Assembly (NCBI GenBank): GCA_013398955.1
Contig: VWPU01003993.1
Coordinates: 62,001 to 126,000 of the forward strand
DNA: 64,000 nt
Reading direction: 5' to 3'
Source of the DNA: Callaeas wilsoni
Lineage: Eukaryota > Chordata > Aves > Passeriformes > Callaeidae
The position numbers and the translations under genes are program-made. The notes under the pieces are model-generated. The model was given only the letters and a program-made list of their open reading frames with translations. It had not been told where the DNA came from and made no database searches. Below are positions 10,561 to 24,398 of the stretch, in pieces. Every line of letters starts with the position of its first letter. Position 1 is the first letter of the stretch.

Positions 10561-13500
10561 ATTAGCAGTGAATGAGAAGCACTCAATGCTGGGAAAAAGC
10601 TGTGCATGACAGAAGAAATCACCTGACATCCTTATTAATAGCTGTAAGTCCTTTTTAATCTGCGTAACAAAAAAATGAAGTTACCAGTGCAGCTGGCTCC
10701 ATCACAGGCATTGCTTAGTGCTTAAAAGCTATGATGCCAGGCTACGTAGGTAAAATTGTGTGCCAAATGTAATATACAAATAAATCAAAGCAGATAGTGG
10801 GCATGTACCTTGCACTTTGAACATGTAAGCTCATTTTCTAATCAACATTAACAGGAAAAAGTTTCCTTTAGGTTGTTTTTTATCTGTTTGGCAAGTTTTG
10901 CTTAATAAGCCTGTATATTGGCTGTTGCCATAGAAGAACAGATGAAACAGGTGGATCATTGAAATGAAGATTAATGCACTGATCATCCTGATGAAGTTTA
11001 AATATTTATTGAAAACACAAGGGGTATTAAAACCTTTTTCAGTTTGAACTATTACTGCTTAAATTTCCCCACTATTCAGTCATGCTAGAGAGAAATTACT
11101 GAACAAAACCAAGCACATGATTCATGATTAAATCCGTGAGACCTACTAGCTATCAGCTTTCCATTAACCAGTCTGAAACTCTATGCCAAGAAGTGTCACA
11201 GTCTGCTTAGAACAGCAGTGGGGCCAGCCTCAACCAAATGGCAGCAGCAAAAAACTCCCAAACTATGCTGACTTCGTAACAAATCTCCCCATATTTTCAT
11301 CTCTGCTAAGCAAGGTCGGAATGTCGGAATGAATTGTCTTTGATAACATGGAGGTTAACAGCCCCAGGAGTCTGGAGTCTCTTCTTTTCTTCTTAAAGTG
11401 ATTTTGGAATATGGATTTGCACAGAAGTGTGTTAAATGGATTATGCTTCCATTATTTTAACTTGTTTATCTGCAACATGAGAACAGCATGAAGTAAACAC
11501 CTGGGAAGTTTCAACTGGAAAAGTTCAGATGTTCTTTGGTTATGAAGGCACAAAAATAGCATCTTTTTAGAACAAGCATATTAAAAAAAATTCAGAAAAA
11601 CCATATGTCGTGTAACATGAAAACTGATGTTTTTCTTGTGGCTTCCAAAAATATCCACTTCTGCACCAAGACTAATGCCTGTTACAGTTTAGCCAAAACG
11701 GGGTCAAAGCAGGTGGTTTAAGATTAAAGTCCCATATCAAATTAACTGTTATATTTGATATCTGGTAAATACTCTTCAGGGCGAGTTGAATAAGAGCCCT
11801 TATTATACACAACAGATTGGAGTAAATAAAATGTGTGAGACAAACAAAACATCTCCTCTCTGTAATGAAGCGTTCCCTCCACCGCCCAGTCTCAAGGGAA
11901 GAAAAAGAAAAGGAAGACCAGCGGTCAGATGAAGTACTTTATTGTGAAGGAAGCATGTGTCTGGCAGCTTCAGACATGCACATGAAAAGTAGACTGCTGG
12001 AACCAAAGGGTTTCTCCATATGTTGAACTCTGAGTCTCCCATTTCTTCCAGAAATGATTAGCTAAGGATATTTTCCACTTTTCATTCAAAGAGAAAACAA
12101 AATACTGCAGGGATATGTTAGATGTTCCACTGGGAAATGTACATCTTCTTATCTCTCTCTAAGAGTATCCCTTCCAATCTTTCTTCTCCACCTGCCCCAG
12201 GCCCTGGGCTGCTAAGCCAAGTTTTATGGGGATTATAGTTTCCTGAGCTTTCGTGTTGATAATTTATAATTACTGGCATGAGATTGCCTTTGTTTTTTTC
12301 TGTCCAACCTCCTCAGGAATCTGAGATTTACTTAAAAGCTATGTCAGTGGCTCAGAAAAGTCCTTAGCCAATTCTTTTAAAACTCCTGATTTCAGTGGAT
12401 ATTTTTTCTTTGGTACTCTGAGGACAAAGCATAGATGTTGGAGGTTAAGACACTTGGCACAAAAGCAATGTGTGCAGCTCAAACAACATCTGTCTATCCT
12501 GTATTCACGGGAGAATACACACAAGTCACACAGCTTCATCAAAATTTGTATCTTCACTTCATTCACAAAGCTGTCAGTATTGCCTCCCGTGCTTGTTCTT
12601 GCACTTCTGAGAAGAGGAGGAGGATGGCTAATGGTGTGATTGGACACTTTGTTGGTCACTGTCTTCCCATATTTCTACTTGTTTGTTTTTTTTTCCCTAG
12701 GCCCCGCTTCTGGTGTTTTTACTCCCCATTCACTCACGTATGTGAAAAGCACTTTGCAGAAAAGAGGAGAGGGATGGCTGTGTCTCTGGTCACTGCACTT
12801 ACCAGACACGCTGGTCCTTAAGCGCCAATGCAGATGTTCCAGAGTGCTGAATCTCTTGCTCTGCACAAAAGATGGAAGTTATGCAAAAAAAACCAAACAA
12901 ACCCTCGTTGGTCAGAGGACCACAGTAAAAAGCTTTAAAGATGAAAGGGAGAATTTTGGACTTTGAAAACAGGCCTGTGAATTCTGGCAATCTTTAAAAA
13001 TGTAAAATATGTACGTATCTGTGTAAAAGCTTTCCGACAACACTGCTTATAAAGGGAAAAGTAGAGTGTCTGAAATAAGCAGACTGAAATAAACTGTCTA
13101 AAACTGGTAGGTAAAATAATGGGGGCTGAGACAGAGCTTCTAGGATCAAAAATTAATATGTTCAAAATGGATTTATGTAGAATAGATCTTATCCAAGCAG
13201 CCTTGGATACAGGGGAGATGAGGTTCTGGTGCATAAAGCTTAGTATGTCAATAAAATAACCTTCAGTATGGAATTTCATTTGGTGTCACTATGTGTTTTC
13301 ATTCAGAAACTAGCATAATAAAAAATTAATGCAACTTAAGTTAAATATTTTTAAAATTAAATGATAAATTGGAAATACTATAAATCTGGAACCTTTGTTA
13401 AATAACTGTATTTTGTCTGGAGCCCTTCATGGTTCAGTTTTCAGAATTAAACTATTTAGTATTAGTATCAATGTCCCAGGAAAAAAAAAATGCAGTTACC

Positions 13501-14004
13501 ACTGACAAAGACTGGAAATGACACAAATATTATGGAGTGGAAGAAAAAAAAAGGCAGGAAGATAAAATAGTGATGCAGACCAGATTGCCTGGTGAAACAG
13601 ATGCTAGCAACATATTAGGAAGGAAAGGCATTCTTCTGGAAAAAAAAAAAGAACAAAGCCATATAGACAGAATATACTGTGGATGGTAGTTGGGACCACA
13701 GTGCGTACACAGTCCATTAGAGGTTCCCTGAAGACCTTCAGAAAGCATTCCAGAGGTGAACTAGAAATGAGAAAATAGAATACAGGTATGGTACTTGGTG
13801 ACAATGTGGCCATAACGTCTGTATTCACTGGTGTCCACAATCCAAGCTGGATAGTGAATAGCAGAAAAAGTGTCATAGGATAGTCTAGAGGATGGTTAAA
13901 AGGCTGGAAAACTTGCACCAGAGTAGAAGACTACAAAAGAGTTCAGTTTCTTGAAGAATTTTATAAAGATGACTGTCCATATCTCTCCACATTGAGAACT
14001 ATTG

Positions 14005-14037
14005 TTTTGTTTTGTTTTGTTTGGGTTTGGGTTTTTT
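14005..14037. repeat. (TTTTG)n tract
   Basis: GTTTT units repeat about four times, followed by two GGGTTT units and a T run. It is a simple pentanucleotide-like repeat with no coding context. Confidence 0.75.
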
Positions 14038-17000
14038 TAACTACTGGATAAAGACATGAGAGCATCCAATGTCTGGAAATACAAATATGGTAACTTCAGA
14101 CCAAAAATAAGACACACATGATTTTACCAGAGAGGGACAGCTAATCATCAAAGGAATAGACGCGGAGGCTATACAAGGTTCTCTATCACTGGCAATTTGA
14201 AAATAAAGATTGACTGTTTCTCTTAAAGATATGTGCCTTACTTCCAAAAGGAAGTAATTCAGAGAAGCAGTGGTGTGGCGAGTGCTCTCCTGGAGGTCAG
14301 GATCGACGTGCAGGCTGCTCCCCTCTGGCTTTATCAACCTCGAATCTGTTCCTTAATTCTTTCACAGGGAGGTCTATTCTTCTGGGCTTTGCTTTTCCTA
14401 TTGAATTGAAATTAGACATGATTGCGTTTGTAGCATTAATTCTCCCAGACAACCAATAAATCAGACACATATTTTGCTTGGGATGTTTAGTTCACTTTAG
14501 CCACAAAAAAACTAAGGAGGAACTTGGACTGGAACATGGGTATTACAAAGAGAGGAAGAGATAGCTTTATGGGCTGTGATGAGATGACCTCATCCAACAT
14601 TGCCTTCCTTAGATGTCAAAACCCTAATTGTCTGGGATTGTTGTTTTCTATTTGTTGTTTGCTTGTTTTCTTTTAATTGAGGCTAAACTTAAAAACAGAG
14701 TGAAAATTCACAATGGAGCCAAACAGAGCAAAAAGTAACAATGGAGCCAAAGCAGGATGAGCACTCTTTTTTCTTTTTTTCCCCTCTGGAATTATCCCAG
14801 GATTTTAACTTCAAGTGGGTTTAATCTAAGGACTCCAGCCTCCCTGTAGACACATGTTGAATCAATTGAAAAGCAACCAACAGGTAAATATCTCTAGCAC
14901 GGCACTGCTAATAATGTAGCAGACCTTTAGCACAAGAGGAAACCCTTTTGACCCCTCTTGTGAAAGCTTTTCTGTGGCCTCGAGTTTGGTTGACTTTTTG
15001 TTAAACTGTCATTACAAATGCAAGAAGCAGACACCTGCAAGAAGCTGATAACTCTACATACATCAATGAGGAGGGAAAGCAGAGGCAGATAGGTTTTATT
15101 TGGCTTTAACGGAGCACCAGGGAGAAATACACAGAGAGATTGACTGACAAGGGCTTCAGTAGAAACCCGTCAGCTTGTAATGTGAGAAAGTGCTTGCAAA
15201 TGAACAAAAAGCCCATAGCCCTTTCCAAAACTAGGACACTTTGCCTGAAATATTCTACTTTTTCCCCATTGTTTCCTACCCTCCTGTGTTGAGGTCTAAC
15301 CACAGAATAAGGCAGCACCGAGCCTCACTGCCATTCTGTGTATCCATCTGGAACATGTCAAGCCTTGGCTGCCTGCCTCCATGCAAAACCCTGAAAAGGG
15401 AAGGAGGTAACTGCTACGTATTTTTAAAATATAAAATTCTCCTGTGGACTATGATCCTATCAGAATTTGCAGTCTAAAAAGAGACAGGCTGCGTTCAGCA
15501 CATAACTAGGGAGCTTCCAAGAAACCTTGAACTATTCGAAGAGTGTCAGGAGAAGATATCAGAAGGTGAGAAGAAAACGTGTTCTTCATGAGGCGAAGAA
15601 TAAATACGTTAGGGTTATTGGAGACATCCTCTCTCAGTTTAGACATAAAACACTTCTCCTGCCTACTTCTGGGCAAAAATTATTCATGAATGATGTCATT
15701 TTTTCACATCTGACAATTAAAGAAATTGTGAAGAATTTTGTTCCTACTGCTTGAAAATGTCTAGCCCTAGAAAAAAGTGAGACCATTGAGGATTTTACAG
15801 AGCCATTTGCTAAAATTAAAGTATTAACCCTAATTCTCAGACAAATTTTACCCCCGATGCCATCTCATTTTCTAACTTTACTGCTATGGGACTAGGAATT
15901 TTTCACTGTCTTCCTTCTGCTGTTTTAAAGGGCTATGATGTTTCATTAAATACCAATTAGAGCTTTTTACAGTAGAGAAGCATGTCGTTCAGGAGATGCA
16001 GGTAGTACCTGTTTTGTTTAAGGTGTATACTGTGATTTTTATTTACAATAACATAGCATAAAATTTGCATTGTGGCTGTTATATGTATCTTCTGTAAGTG
16101 TTCTTCTGCTTAACAGAAACCTGTAGGTTTATCTCATGTCCAAAGTCATATGAGAAATGACAGTTTCATTGTTTCAGTAATGGGTAAGCTCAGTATATAC
16201 CTCTAAGATAGCAATTTTTTTATCTTTTGTGCCTTGCTTCATCTTGGCAGTGGAAGAAAAAGTGCTTCACATGTGCTTAGATTTTTTTTAGTTGCTTGAG
16301 TTGCCTTGTTTTCCCTTGCTGCTGCAATTCCATTTCTTCACCAGGACTTACCAGAACCTTAAAAGTCAGAGATATCTAAGAGGCAATGCATATGGAGAAG
16401 TTTAATGTATAAATATCGAGATATAGGATTCTTTTCTAGCAGATTACCACAGCTGCATAAGAATATTCATTTAGCACACATTAAAAACAATTTCTACAAT
16501 GCTTCTAAGTATCTCTATCCCAGCTCTTTGTTTCCATAGAACATTAGAAGAAATAAGGACTCTGTGAGCTGATCACACTTCACAAGTACTCTCTATCTGA
16601 GGGAACTTTTCAGAAAAAAAAAAATTATCATCTGAGCATTTTTTATACATAAAAAGCTACACAAAAAGAAGTCTATCAGTTATAAAAGAGTCTGAGGTAA
16701 TGATTCCATATTTTATTCTAATTTCTGGTTTTAGGAGAGCTAGAATTACAGCTCTTGAGTCTGTGAGAAGACGCTCAGATTCACAAGGCCACAGCAGTCT
16801 TTGTACCTTAAATTTTTTTGTTTGTTACTTTCTTTTATTGAAACAAAAACATGTTGGAAAGTGTCATTATATTACTGATGACAGTGAAGTTACGGCATTT
16901 TTAACCAGGTGAGCTTTTGCTCCACAGTGGTTTTGGTTATTTACAACACAGCAGGTGATGTATTGTGCCAGGGTACAGTGACTATTGTTCTGTTTCTATG

Positions 17001-19019
17001 AGGGAAAAAGAGATTTCTGAGCCCCAAAGATAAAGACATGTACCTCCTTCTCTTGTGGCTCAAGGTCCCTCCAAGGTTTTACCTTCAGTCAAATACATGG
17101 ATTCGTTATGCTGAGTTGCACTCATTACCCAAATGACACAATTCCTCCCCATCCCATCCCCTGGCCATTGACCAACGGATGAAATCTGTTTCTTAAAGGG
17201 AACCTGGTATATTTTTGTATTTCCATGAAAGCTGTCGTGGTATTTCCGTTGCCCAGCACCCTCCTAAATCATACCAGTGGTAGATAAGGTGAATTGAGAA
17301 CTGCTGCTCTAAAAACTGCAGGGGCATATGATGAAACTGCTAGCATACAGTTTTAAAACAAATGAAAGTACATACATTTTCTAACAGGATGAATGCAAAC
17401 TTCTGGTGTGTGTTGCCACAGGAGTTTGTAGAGACAGACAGAAATCAGGATTTAGGCAAATTTGTGGATAGTGAGTCCATAAAATGGACTAACGGGGCTA
17501 GTAAGGGATGTACTCGTTAGCATCCTTAATTCAGTGATGGTGTATCCTGAGGAACTCAAGTAGTGTCTAGGTTTGCGTCTTACCTCAAAACTGCATATCC
17601 TGTTGCCACTGCCACCACCATCTACAAAATCAGCTTTCCTGAGGGCTAGATGGACCTCAGCTCTGGCCTCACAAGCAAGAACTTTCTCCATCTGATCTGT
17701 GGACTCAGAATTTATTTCATCCAATCTTTAATATGGAAAACTGAAATTTTGCCCTGGCTTTTTTGGTTTTGTTGTTGTTGTTGTTTTTACTGTGAACAGC
17801 TCAATATTTTATGTTTTCAGCAAAAGATAAGGGGAGCCTGAGATGCGTCTTCAGGATGGAGAAGACACAGAGAAGAACCAGGGCTCCCAAGGATGTCTGC
17901 TGACTGTGGAAGTAGCACAGCTAAAAGAAGACTATGTCAAGTTGGAAAAAGGAGGAGAAGCAAAGGTTTCTCTGCTGCTTGGAAAGGTCTCTGAAGCTTT
18001 TTGCAGCTCTGTATCAGCTATGGCTTATACATCCATGTCTATGGAAGGAAGGGATATAATGGTTTCGTTTTCAGAATCTCACTCTGAAGGTGATAAAAAT
18101 TCCATTTGTTAGAGTGCTTTCTATTCTATTCCTATGACTTCTTAATTTTTCTGTCTGCTGGCTGTTATGTCAAAGCTGAGAAGTAGGTCAGAGAAGTAGC
18201 TTCATAAATAGCTCCCATAGTGCAAATTCATGTTTGTAAAGACCTTTTTTCTTCTTCACTGTTGTTATTCTCATAAGTGAAAGGCAAGTCTGAAAGTCTA
18301 AAAGACCGGATAATATTACAATGTTCAGATTAATTTCATGTTTATAATTTTTATGGCTTTGCACCATATTGTTTGTCAGTGGAAATAGATCAACTTGCTA
18401 CCAATTCTGAAAGTTGATCATCTCCTTTCCCCTATAAGAAAAGCCAAACCAATTGCATTTTCTTGGATAGTGCAGCCAAGTGGTCTTGTCTTTCTATAAG
18501 ACTCTCCTTGTTTAAGTGTTTATGCCTATTTGTTATAGGTGCTTTTGCACAAGTGGCCAAATGTTAGTTCTTTATCACAAGCATAATGCAGTGATTAAAT
18601 CTATGATTGTATGGCTGGGATCTTATGCATCAGTAACAGATTTAAGGAGGGAAGAGGAACATCTGAAGGGCAAGGAAAAGGAGCTGCTCTTCTCTGATGA
18701 CTTCTTCTGCACCCACTTGGAGGAATGGATGTTAGGGCAGCACTTAAAGTAGGTTTTTGTCCTGAATAGCACCTGTTTAAAGAGTGCTCATACAGATCTT
18801 TTTTCTTTGTGTGTCATAACTGTATGCACTCAGTTCAGATACACCTTTTACAGTGAGGTTTCGTCCTTGCTTCCAAGCAGTGCCAGCACAGCCAAGAGAG
18901 CAGCGCTTGGAGCTGGCTCCTCCAAAGGCAGCAGCTGAGTTCTTTTTGGTGGCACTTCATCTGCCCCCAGCTGCTCATGGGACTGCAGATGCATCCCCGA
19001 GGGCACAGCTGCCGTGCTC

Positions 19020-19043
19020 TCTCAGGCACCATGGTGCCTGAGA
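19020..19043. repeat. Perfect 24-bp palindrome
   Basis: The two 12-bp arms (TCTCAGGCACCA and its exact reverse complement) abut with no spacer, centred on an ATGGTGCC/GGCACCAT core with a CCATGG at the middle. It could form a cruciform or bind a dimeric protein. It lies in a locally GC-rich patch just upstream of a possible conserved element. Confidence 0.9.
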
Positions 19044-19384
19044 ACAGGTGAGCAGGGGCTAGTGAAGCCTAGCCTGCAGCCTTGCAGGATGCTCTGAGAG
19101 GACAGTGGCATTTTCCTGGTGCTGAGCGATAGGATCCAGCAGTATCTACAGCTCTGTAGTGCCACAGAGTGCCAGGCATGTGGAATGGAGGAAAGGGTCC
19201 TGGGTGTCCCTGCTGCAGGATGTGTGCTCAGGCTTTGGTCTCCTGTGCTCTGGAAGAGGTCTGCTGACCCCGTGACATGCAGCTCAGTGTGTCACACACC
19301 TTCTGCTGGGGGCAGGACCCGGGACAAGGGGAAACTTTGGGGCCATACTGTACACGGCTTTGGCAGCCTGCACTTTCTTTTTTA

Positions 19385-19955
19385 ACAATATGAATTAGTA
19401 GTTGTTATTAGCATAAAATCACCAGTTAAAACACTCTCAGCTCATTTTTTAACAGTGGAGCTAATTGCCCTTAAGTGCCTGAGCTCCAGCAAAACGAAAT
19501 GGCACCTTTGTGAAGAAACCCCCAGTGTTTCCCCGGTACATCCATAATGACCTTTAAAATAAGCCGTTACAATTCTGACATGGTACCAGCCTGACACCTT
19601 GGGCTGGGATTTAATTTTGAGTTATAGCAGCGTTAGGAAAACATATGATGTGGCCGTTTGTTTGCAGAAAGAAGGGGGAAAAAATCATAAAACCCTCTTT
19701 TTTTATGAGCTGTCGCTTGATTCGTTCCTGGAGCCCCAAGTAGCAAGCGTCTAAATCAATGCACACAGCTGTTCTTGCTTCTTGGAGCCCAGCAGGTGTA
19801 CTGCCCAATGTGCCTGCCATGTCCCCCCACTCACATAACAAATAATAACGTCTTACACACACCAGCCATCCATCACAGTTATGGCCAGCCCTGGTGAGGC
19901 CGCTGTTCTCAGGGTAGCGTGGAGATTGTTTTTTTCTTCTCTCTCCCTCTCCCTT

Positions 19956-19988
<33 letters not shown>

Positions 19989-20420
19989 GTAGAAATACCC
20001 TGCTCGTGGATTATTAGTCACACTTTCTGGAGTCCTTTAATTGAGTAACCTTTGGCACTTGTGGCAAAGGGAAAAAAAAGGAAAAACAACAGAAAAAATC
20101 AACCCCAAACCCCCCACACCACAGTGTTTATTTGTGTTAAAAAACAATAGGCATATTGTGACTGGCGAAATCAATTAGTCTTCCTCTGCAGTAAGGGCTC
20201 ACATCTGGTGTGATTTAAGTTAATGTAAGGGAAGGGCCGCAGAGGCCCGAAGACCCCGAGTTCTCATTTCAACAGGTGACAGAGAAGGCATAAAAGGCTA
20301 ATATATACTACAAGTGCAGAGGCGAGGCTATAAATACTGGAAGGTTTACTTAGGAGGTAAAACAAAGCTAACCAATAATGCAAAAATAAATACCTTCCTG
20401 AGACAGGCTGTCACCTGGCA
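19385..20420. promoter_or_regulatory. Candidate conserved non-coding element
   Basis: This repeat-free segment has the look of a vertebrate regulatory element. It contains TTATTAGCAT near 19408, a near-palindromic CCTTTGG...CAAAGG at 20049-20070, CAATTAGTC near 20173, and the E-box words CAGGTG (20273-20278) and CACCTG (20412-20417). It holds no open frame of substance. A long T run at 19958-19983 interrupts it. Conservation itself cannot be seen from one sequence, so this is a judgement from composition and motif density. Confidence 0.3.
19958..19983. repeat. Poly(T) tract of 26 bases with CT-rich lead
   Basis: An unbroken run of 26 T follows a CT-rich stretch that begins near 19928. It may be a simple low-complexity tract. 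No retrotransposed body that it could tail is recognisable on either side. Confidence 0.85.
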
Positions 20421-23380
20421 TGTGTGGAGGCAGGAGGAGGTGACGGGGGAGGGACGGGAACAGCTTGGGAGGCACGGGGTGCTGGGCTACATGAAGGAGC
20501 TTGGCTTTCTCTTTGGCTTGGGACATCTTCCCTCCATGGGGAAGATAACAGCAGGAGAAAGACAACAGAGTGTTTGTTCAGCTCTGGTATGATTTACCTT
20601 GCTGGGGTCTAAAGGAGCTTGTGAGGTCCCCTGGCTCTGCCCACATCTGCCAGGGACCCAAGTAATCCCAGCCAGCCCATCTCAATTTGATACTGTCACT
20701 TCCATTGTCCTGTTCGTTTCATCTCACTTGTGCTACGGTGACACAGCACTTCCCAAGAACAGTTGTGTGCGTCCTGAGAGTTGGTGCATATCACTGTGAG
20801 GTAAAGAGTATCAGAGTATCAGATAAAGTAGATTTTAATTTTTTTTTTTGAAGCAAACTGATTTTTCAGAATTCTAGTTGGATCCATAAGCCCTCCAACT
20901 CCCCAAGTCCGGTTTTATATGAATTTGTATCCTACATTCCTACAGTTCTTCTCTTATTCTGCTGTTGCCTGAAGCCAGCTCCCTTGGCAGTACCTCCAGT
21001 CCTTCTGCCTTGTCCTAGACCTTCCCCTATTCTCTCCATCTGACCACAATATTCCCAGCTCCTTCCTGTGCCTTTTTATTACTGACAACACTAATATGTC
21101 CCTTTCTCCATTCTTCAGCTGTCAACTCACATAAAATTTTAAGGAACTTACCTCAGAGCCATTCGACTTTCCCTCAGATTTGGTTGGTATTGTCCTTAAG
21201 GCTCACCAGGTCTTGGGGAAGGGACTGACATGTCCAAGAGGATGGATGCTTTTCACTTTGCAAAGTAGACTGAAGGGTGTTCTGCAAACACCATGTGTGG
21301 CTTTGTAAATACACATTTCTGCACAATTCGTATGAGGCCAGAACATTCAAACTGATGATTTTGGCCACTTCTCTCCAGTACATTTCTGTAATGCTTGGAC
21401 CATTTGCTGGTGTCTCACTGTGCATCCTGGGCCAGTCACCCCAGTAATCCTGGACAGCTGGAAACTGAGGCTCTTTGAACTGAGAAGCCACCCCCAGGGT
21501 GGGTGCACACAAAGAGAGCAGAGCCAGCTAAGGAGTGTCAGGACCCTTGTGTTTGCCTGGCAAGGGAAGAAGGCAGAGTGCTTGTGGAGCACCACCCTCC
21601 TCTCTCCAGCTCTGCTGTATTTGTACAATGTACAACAGCACAATAGAGTGACTGGATTTGATGTATGAGGGGAGATTCCCTTAACAAAAAGATGCTATTA
21701 TTATAATCATTGTTCCTGAGCTTTTGATACACCCTCAATAACAGACACCTAGGAGGAGGAAGTATGTGTATCATATGGTCTCTGAGTATAAAGACTACTG
21801 AGAAAACACATCCTCAGTCTGAATCAGTGTTACTTTGTAGTGGGGATGTGTTTTGGTTCACTAACCCCAGTCCCTTGTCCAAGTTTGAAATTCAGTGATT
21901 TCATTTTAATTTCTTCACAGCAGTTATAAAGTCAGCCTGCAGCCACAGCCTCCATTGTCCTCCTTGCAGAGACTATAGGTGGGTTCTGGGACTTGAAATA
22001 ATATCACAATGATAATAAAGGGTTTTGTTGTGCTGTTTTTTTTTTTTTTACATCAGTTTCCAACAGCTGGTTGCCAGTTGCCCTCTGACACAGACACATA
22101 AAAGGGAAGTAGTGAGTCCTGTACCAGCAGGGATCACTGGAAGAAATGCAGCCCTCATAAATCAAGCCAGCACTGTTGCATAGCTTTAGCACAATGAAGT
22201 GCACATGTGCAAGGGTGACTGAAGAGGGACCCCACTCACCGGCTGGGAGCAAACAGAGCATGGTCTCATGGAGAGGGTATTCCTGCCACCATGGCAAGCA
22301 GCAGGGAGGACAGACTTGGGATAGGGCAAGAGTCCTGATGGCAGTACTAGGAGGAGAAGATTCTCAGGTGATTTCCAGTCTTTTGCCAGTTAACAAGACC
22401 ACAGCAGTGGAGTTCCTACTCTCCTCATAGAGGTGTAGATCGCTACTCGACAGACCTTCATGGCAGGATGGGAAATATCTTTTATTTACCTCAATATATC
22501 CCCTTGCTTTTACTCATGCTCACATAAGTCACCTTTAGCAATGATACTTTCTCTCTACAGTCTTTGAAGCCTTGGAGGGATTATCAGTGTCATCTCATCA
22601 CTGCAGCAGAATGAAGCCAGACGTGTTTCTTCCTTTGGTCTTCCTTCAGTTGATTCATCAGCTTTAACACCAGTCCCAAACATAACACTGCACAGCACTA
22701 GCCAGAGAATGCCAGCCCTAACTTCTGCGCAGAGCTGCATAACCTGAGCCTCAGCTAGGGTAAAGATGCCTATCATTTTCTGAACAAAGAAATCACAAAC
22801 ATTATTCCAGGAGTAGGGAATCATACAGAGCTGGGCTGGGCAGGCCTTTTAGGTATAACATTCCCTATAGTTCAGCTGCCCATCTTATGCGTCCCTTTCA
22901 TGCTTATTGCCTGTTTCTTGAGTTTAAATGGCCCCTAGTAAAGATGCAGGCTGGAAACAGACTTCTGCCTCAAGAGGAAATGATTCAGGTTTTTTCCCAG
23001 GTGACTTCTTCCGTGAATACCATTGGATTCTCCCACATCAACCTCCCAGTGAGACAGAAGCCTGTGTCATGAAGTTCAGGGTGCCCACTACATCAGTGGG
23101 AAGAATGTAGAATGGAGAAATACATGGAGAAATCTTTCTGGCTTACTCATCTAGAGCAAGCAGCTACCACCAGTTTACCCCATACTCAGGAGACGGGACC
23201 ATCCAAGGCAGTCCCTAAGCAGGTTGAATTGTTTAGGTGCTCCGCCTCTGATCCATGTCATACATTTTTGGAAGAAACACAGCAGTAACCTAAAGACTTT
23301 GGGAGCTGAGAGTCTTCTGCATCTTATGCTCATTCTAAAGGTTAAATATTGTGTGCTCCCCCTAGCTTAAATTCAAGTTA
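20421..23380. other. Non-coding DNA, no gene seen
   Basis: Frames reach 112 codons (21174-21512, minus) but overlap frames on the opposite strand and show no domains. No repeat family was recognised. A short T run lies near 22037-22050. Confidence 0.5.
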
Positions 23381-23800
23381 CATTCACTGGATTTTTTCAT
23401 TTGCTGGGTTAATTAATATCAGATATCTTCTCCCAGATATACACAGTTTGGAGCCCTTGAATGATTAATGCCTTCCTGTCAGGGAGAAAGGTCGAATTTA
23501 ATGGTGAAGATTTTAAGTGTATCGATCAATTATACAAGAAACTCATCAGTGGTCCAGACAATTCAATTAGCAAGGGTGACACAACAGAGTTTAGCAGAAC
23601 AATGTTATGGAGACCTCAATTTGAGTAAGTGTTTAAGGTTTCACACAGCCAGCAGCTGCATATCAATAGCCTTTCAAAACGAGTGTTTACTATTTATTTT
23701 CATCACAAAATGTATTACCAAATATTGCCGTGGGTGGGCCCCACACAAGCAGCCCCACCGGCACTCACTGACTCCCTGCTTCTGTAAAGAAAGTTAACTC
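23381..23800. promoter_or_regulatory. Candidate conserved non-coding element
   Basis: This is an AT-rich, repeat-free block with a TTAATTAA palindrome at 23409-23416, two GATATC-like words just after it, CGATCAATTA near 23522, CAATTAGCAA near 23565 and an AGTGTTTACTATTTATTTT stretch near 23682 that resembles a forkhead or MEF2-type site. A 109-codon frame crosses it but has no recognisable domain. The call rests on motif density only. Confidence 0.3.
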
Positions 23801-24398
23801 CATCCCAGGCAGACGCAGCTCAAATACGAAGTTTCATCTTCGAGATGTGATCTTTCCATCTCTCCACCTGGTGCAGATTGCAGAAGGAGTTCACACAGTC
23901 TTTAAGTGGGTGTGGAAGTGCATGGAAGAACAGACTTCACCTCTGTAAGGAGCACTGGTGAAAATGGGATAAATCATTCAATTCCAGGTTTCCTAATTTT
24001 AAGTATTTTAAAAATTGACAAGAAAGCAGAGAAGAGTCGTAACAATTGTCTGGGTGCTATGGAAACTTCAGTTACAGGAAAAGTAGAGAAACTACTCTTC
24101 CCTTGAATAGACTAGTCAGAGGTGAGTATGATACACTGTGAAAATTCTTCCATGGAAAGAAAACAAATGATAAATGCTTTTGGGGTTTTCCTTCAGCATA
24201 GGAAGACTTAATTAGTACTGATGACAGAAGGATAAAGCCAGACAAATACAAATTGAAAATAGACATGTATTTTGATAATAAAGATAGTCACTGGAAATTA
24301 CCAGAAACAATGTTGGGAGTCTCTATCTCTTCCTGTCTTTAGGTGTATGTATTAATAAAAACACACAGAGTTGAACTTCAAGGTCTTTTGCAGTGTCT

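Larger units (their letters stand above)
10561..19384. other. Mostly unique non-coding DNA, no gene seen
   Basis: Nearly 9 kb carries only short, mutually overlapping frames. A minus-strand frame at 12339-12659 has several cysteines but no RING or zinc-finger spacing. A lysine/arginine-rich frame at 15527-15754 and a frame at 17843-18112 preceded by an acceptor-like TTTTCAG have no family I recognise. A (TTTTG)n tract and a perfect palindrome near 19020 are listed separately. The part from about 18850 to 19350 is richer in G+C than its surroundings. Confidence 0.5.

Noticed and set aside
12339..12659. Cysteine-rich minus-strand frame suggestive of a RING or zinc finger
   Set aside because: The cysteine and histidine spacing does not fit RING, B-box or C2H2 consensus, the flanks show no exon signals, and a plus-strand frame overlaps it.
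15527..15754. Lysine/arginine-rich 75-codon frame
   Set aside because: Basic composition alone is weak evidence, and I recognise no ribosomal or histone family in it.
17843..18112. 89-codon frame preceded by an acceptor-like TTTTCAG
   Set aside because: No recognisable domain, no convincing donor and no neighbouring exon. A chance frame is more likely.
19611..20021. 136-codon minus-strand frame with a long lysine run
   Set aside because: The lysines come from the T run at 19958-19983 read in reverse. It is a low-complexity artefact.
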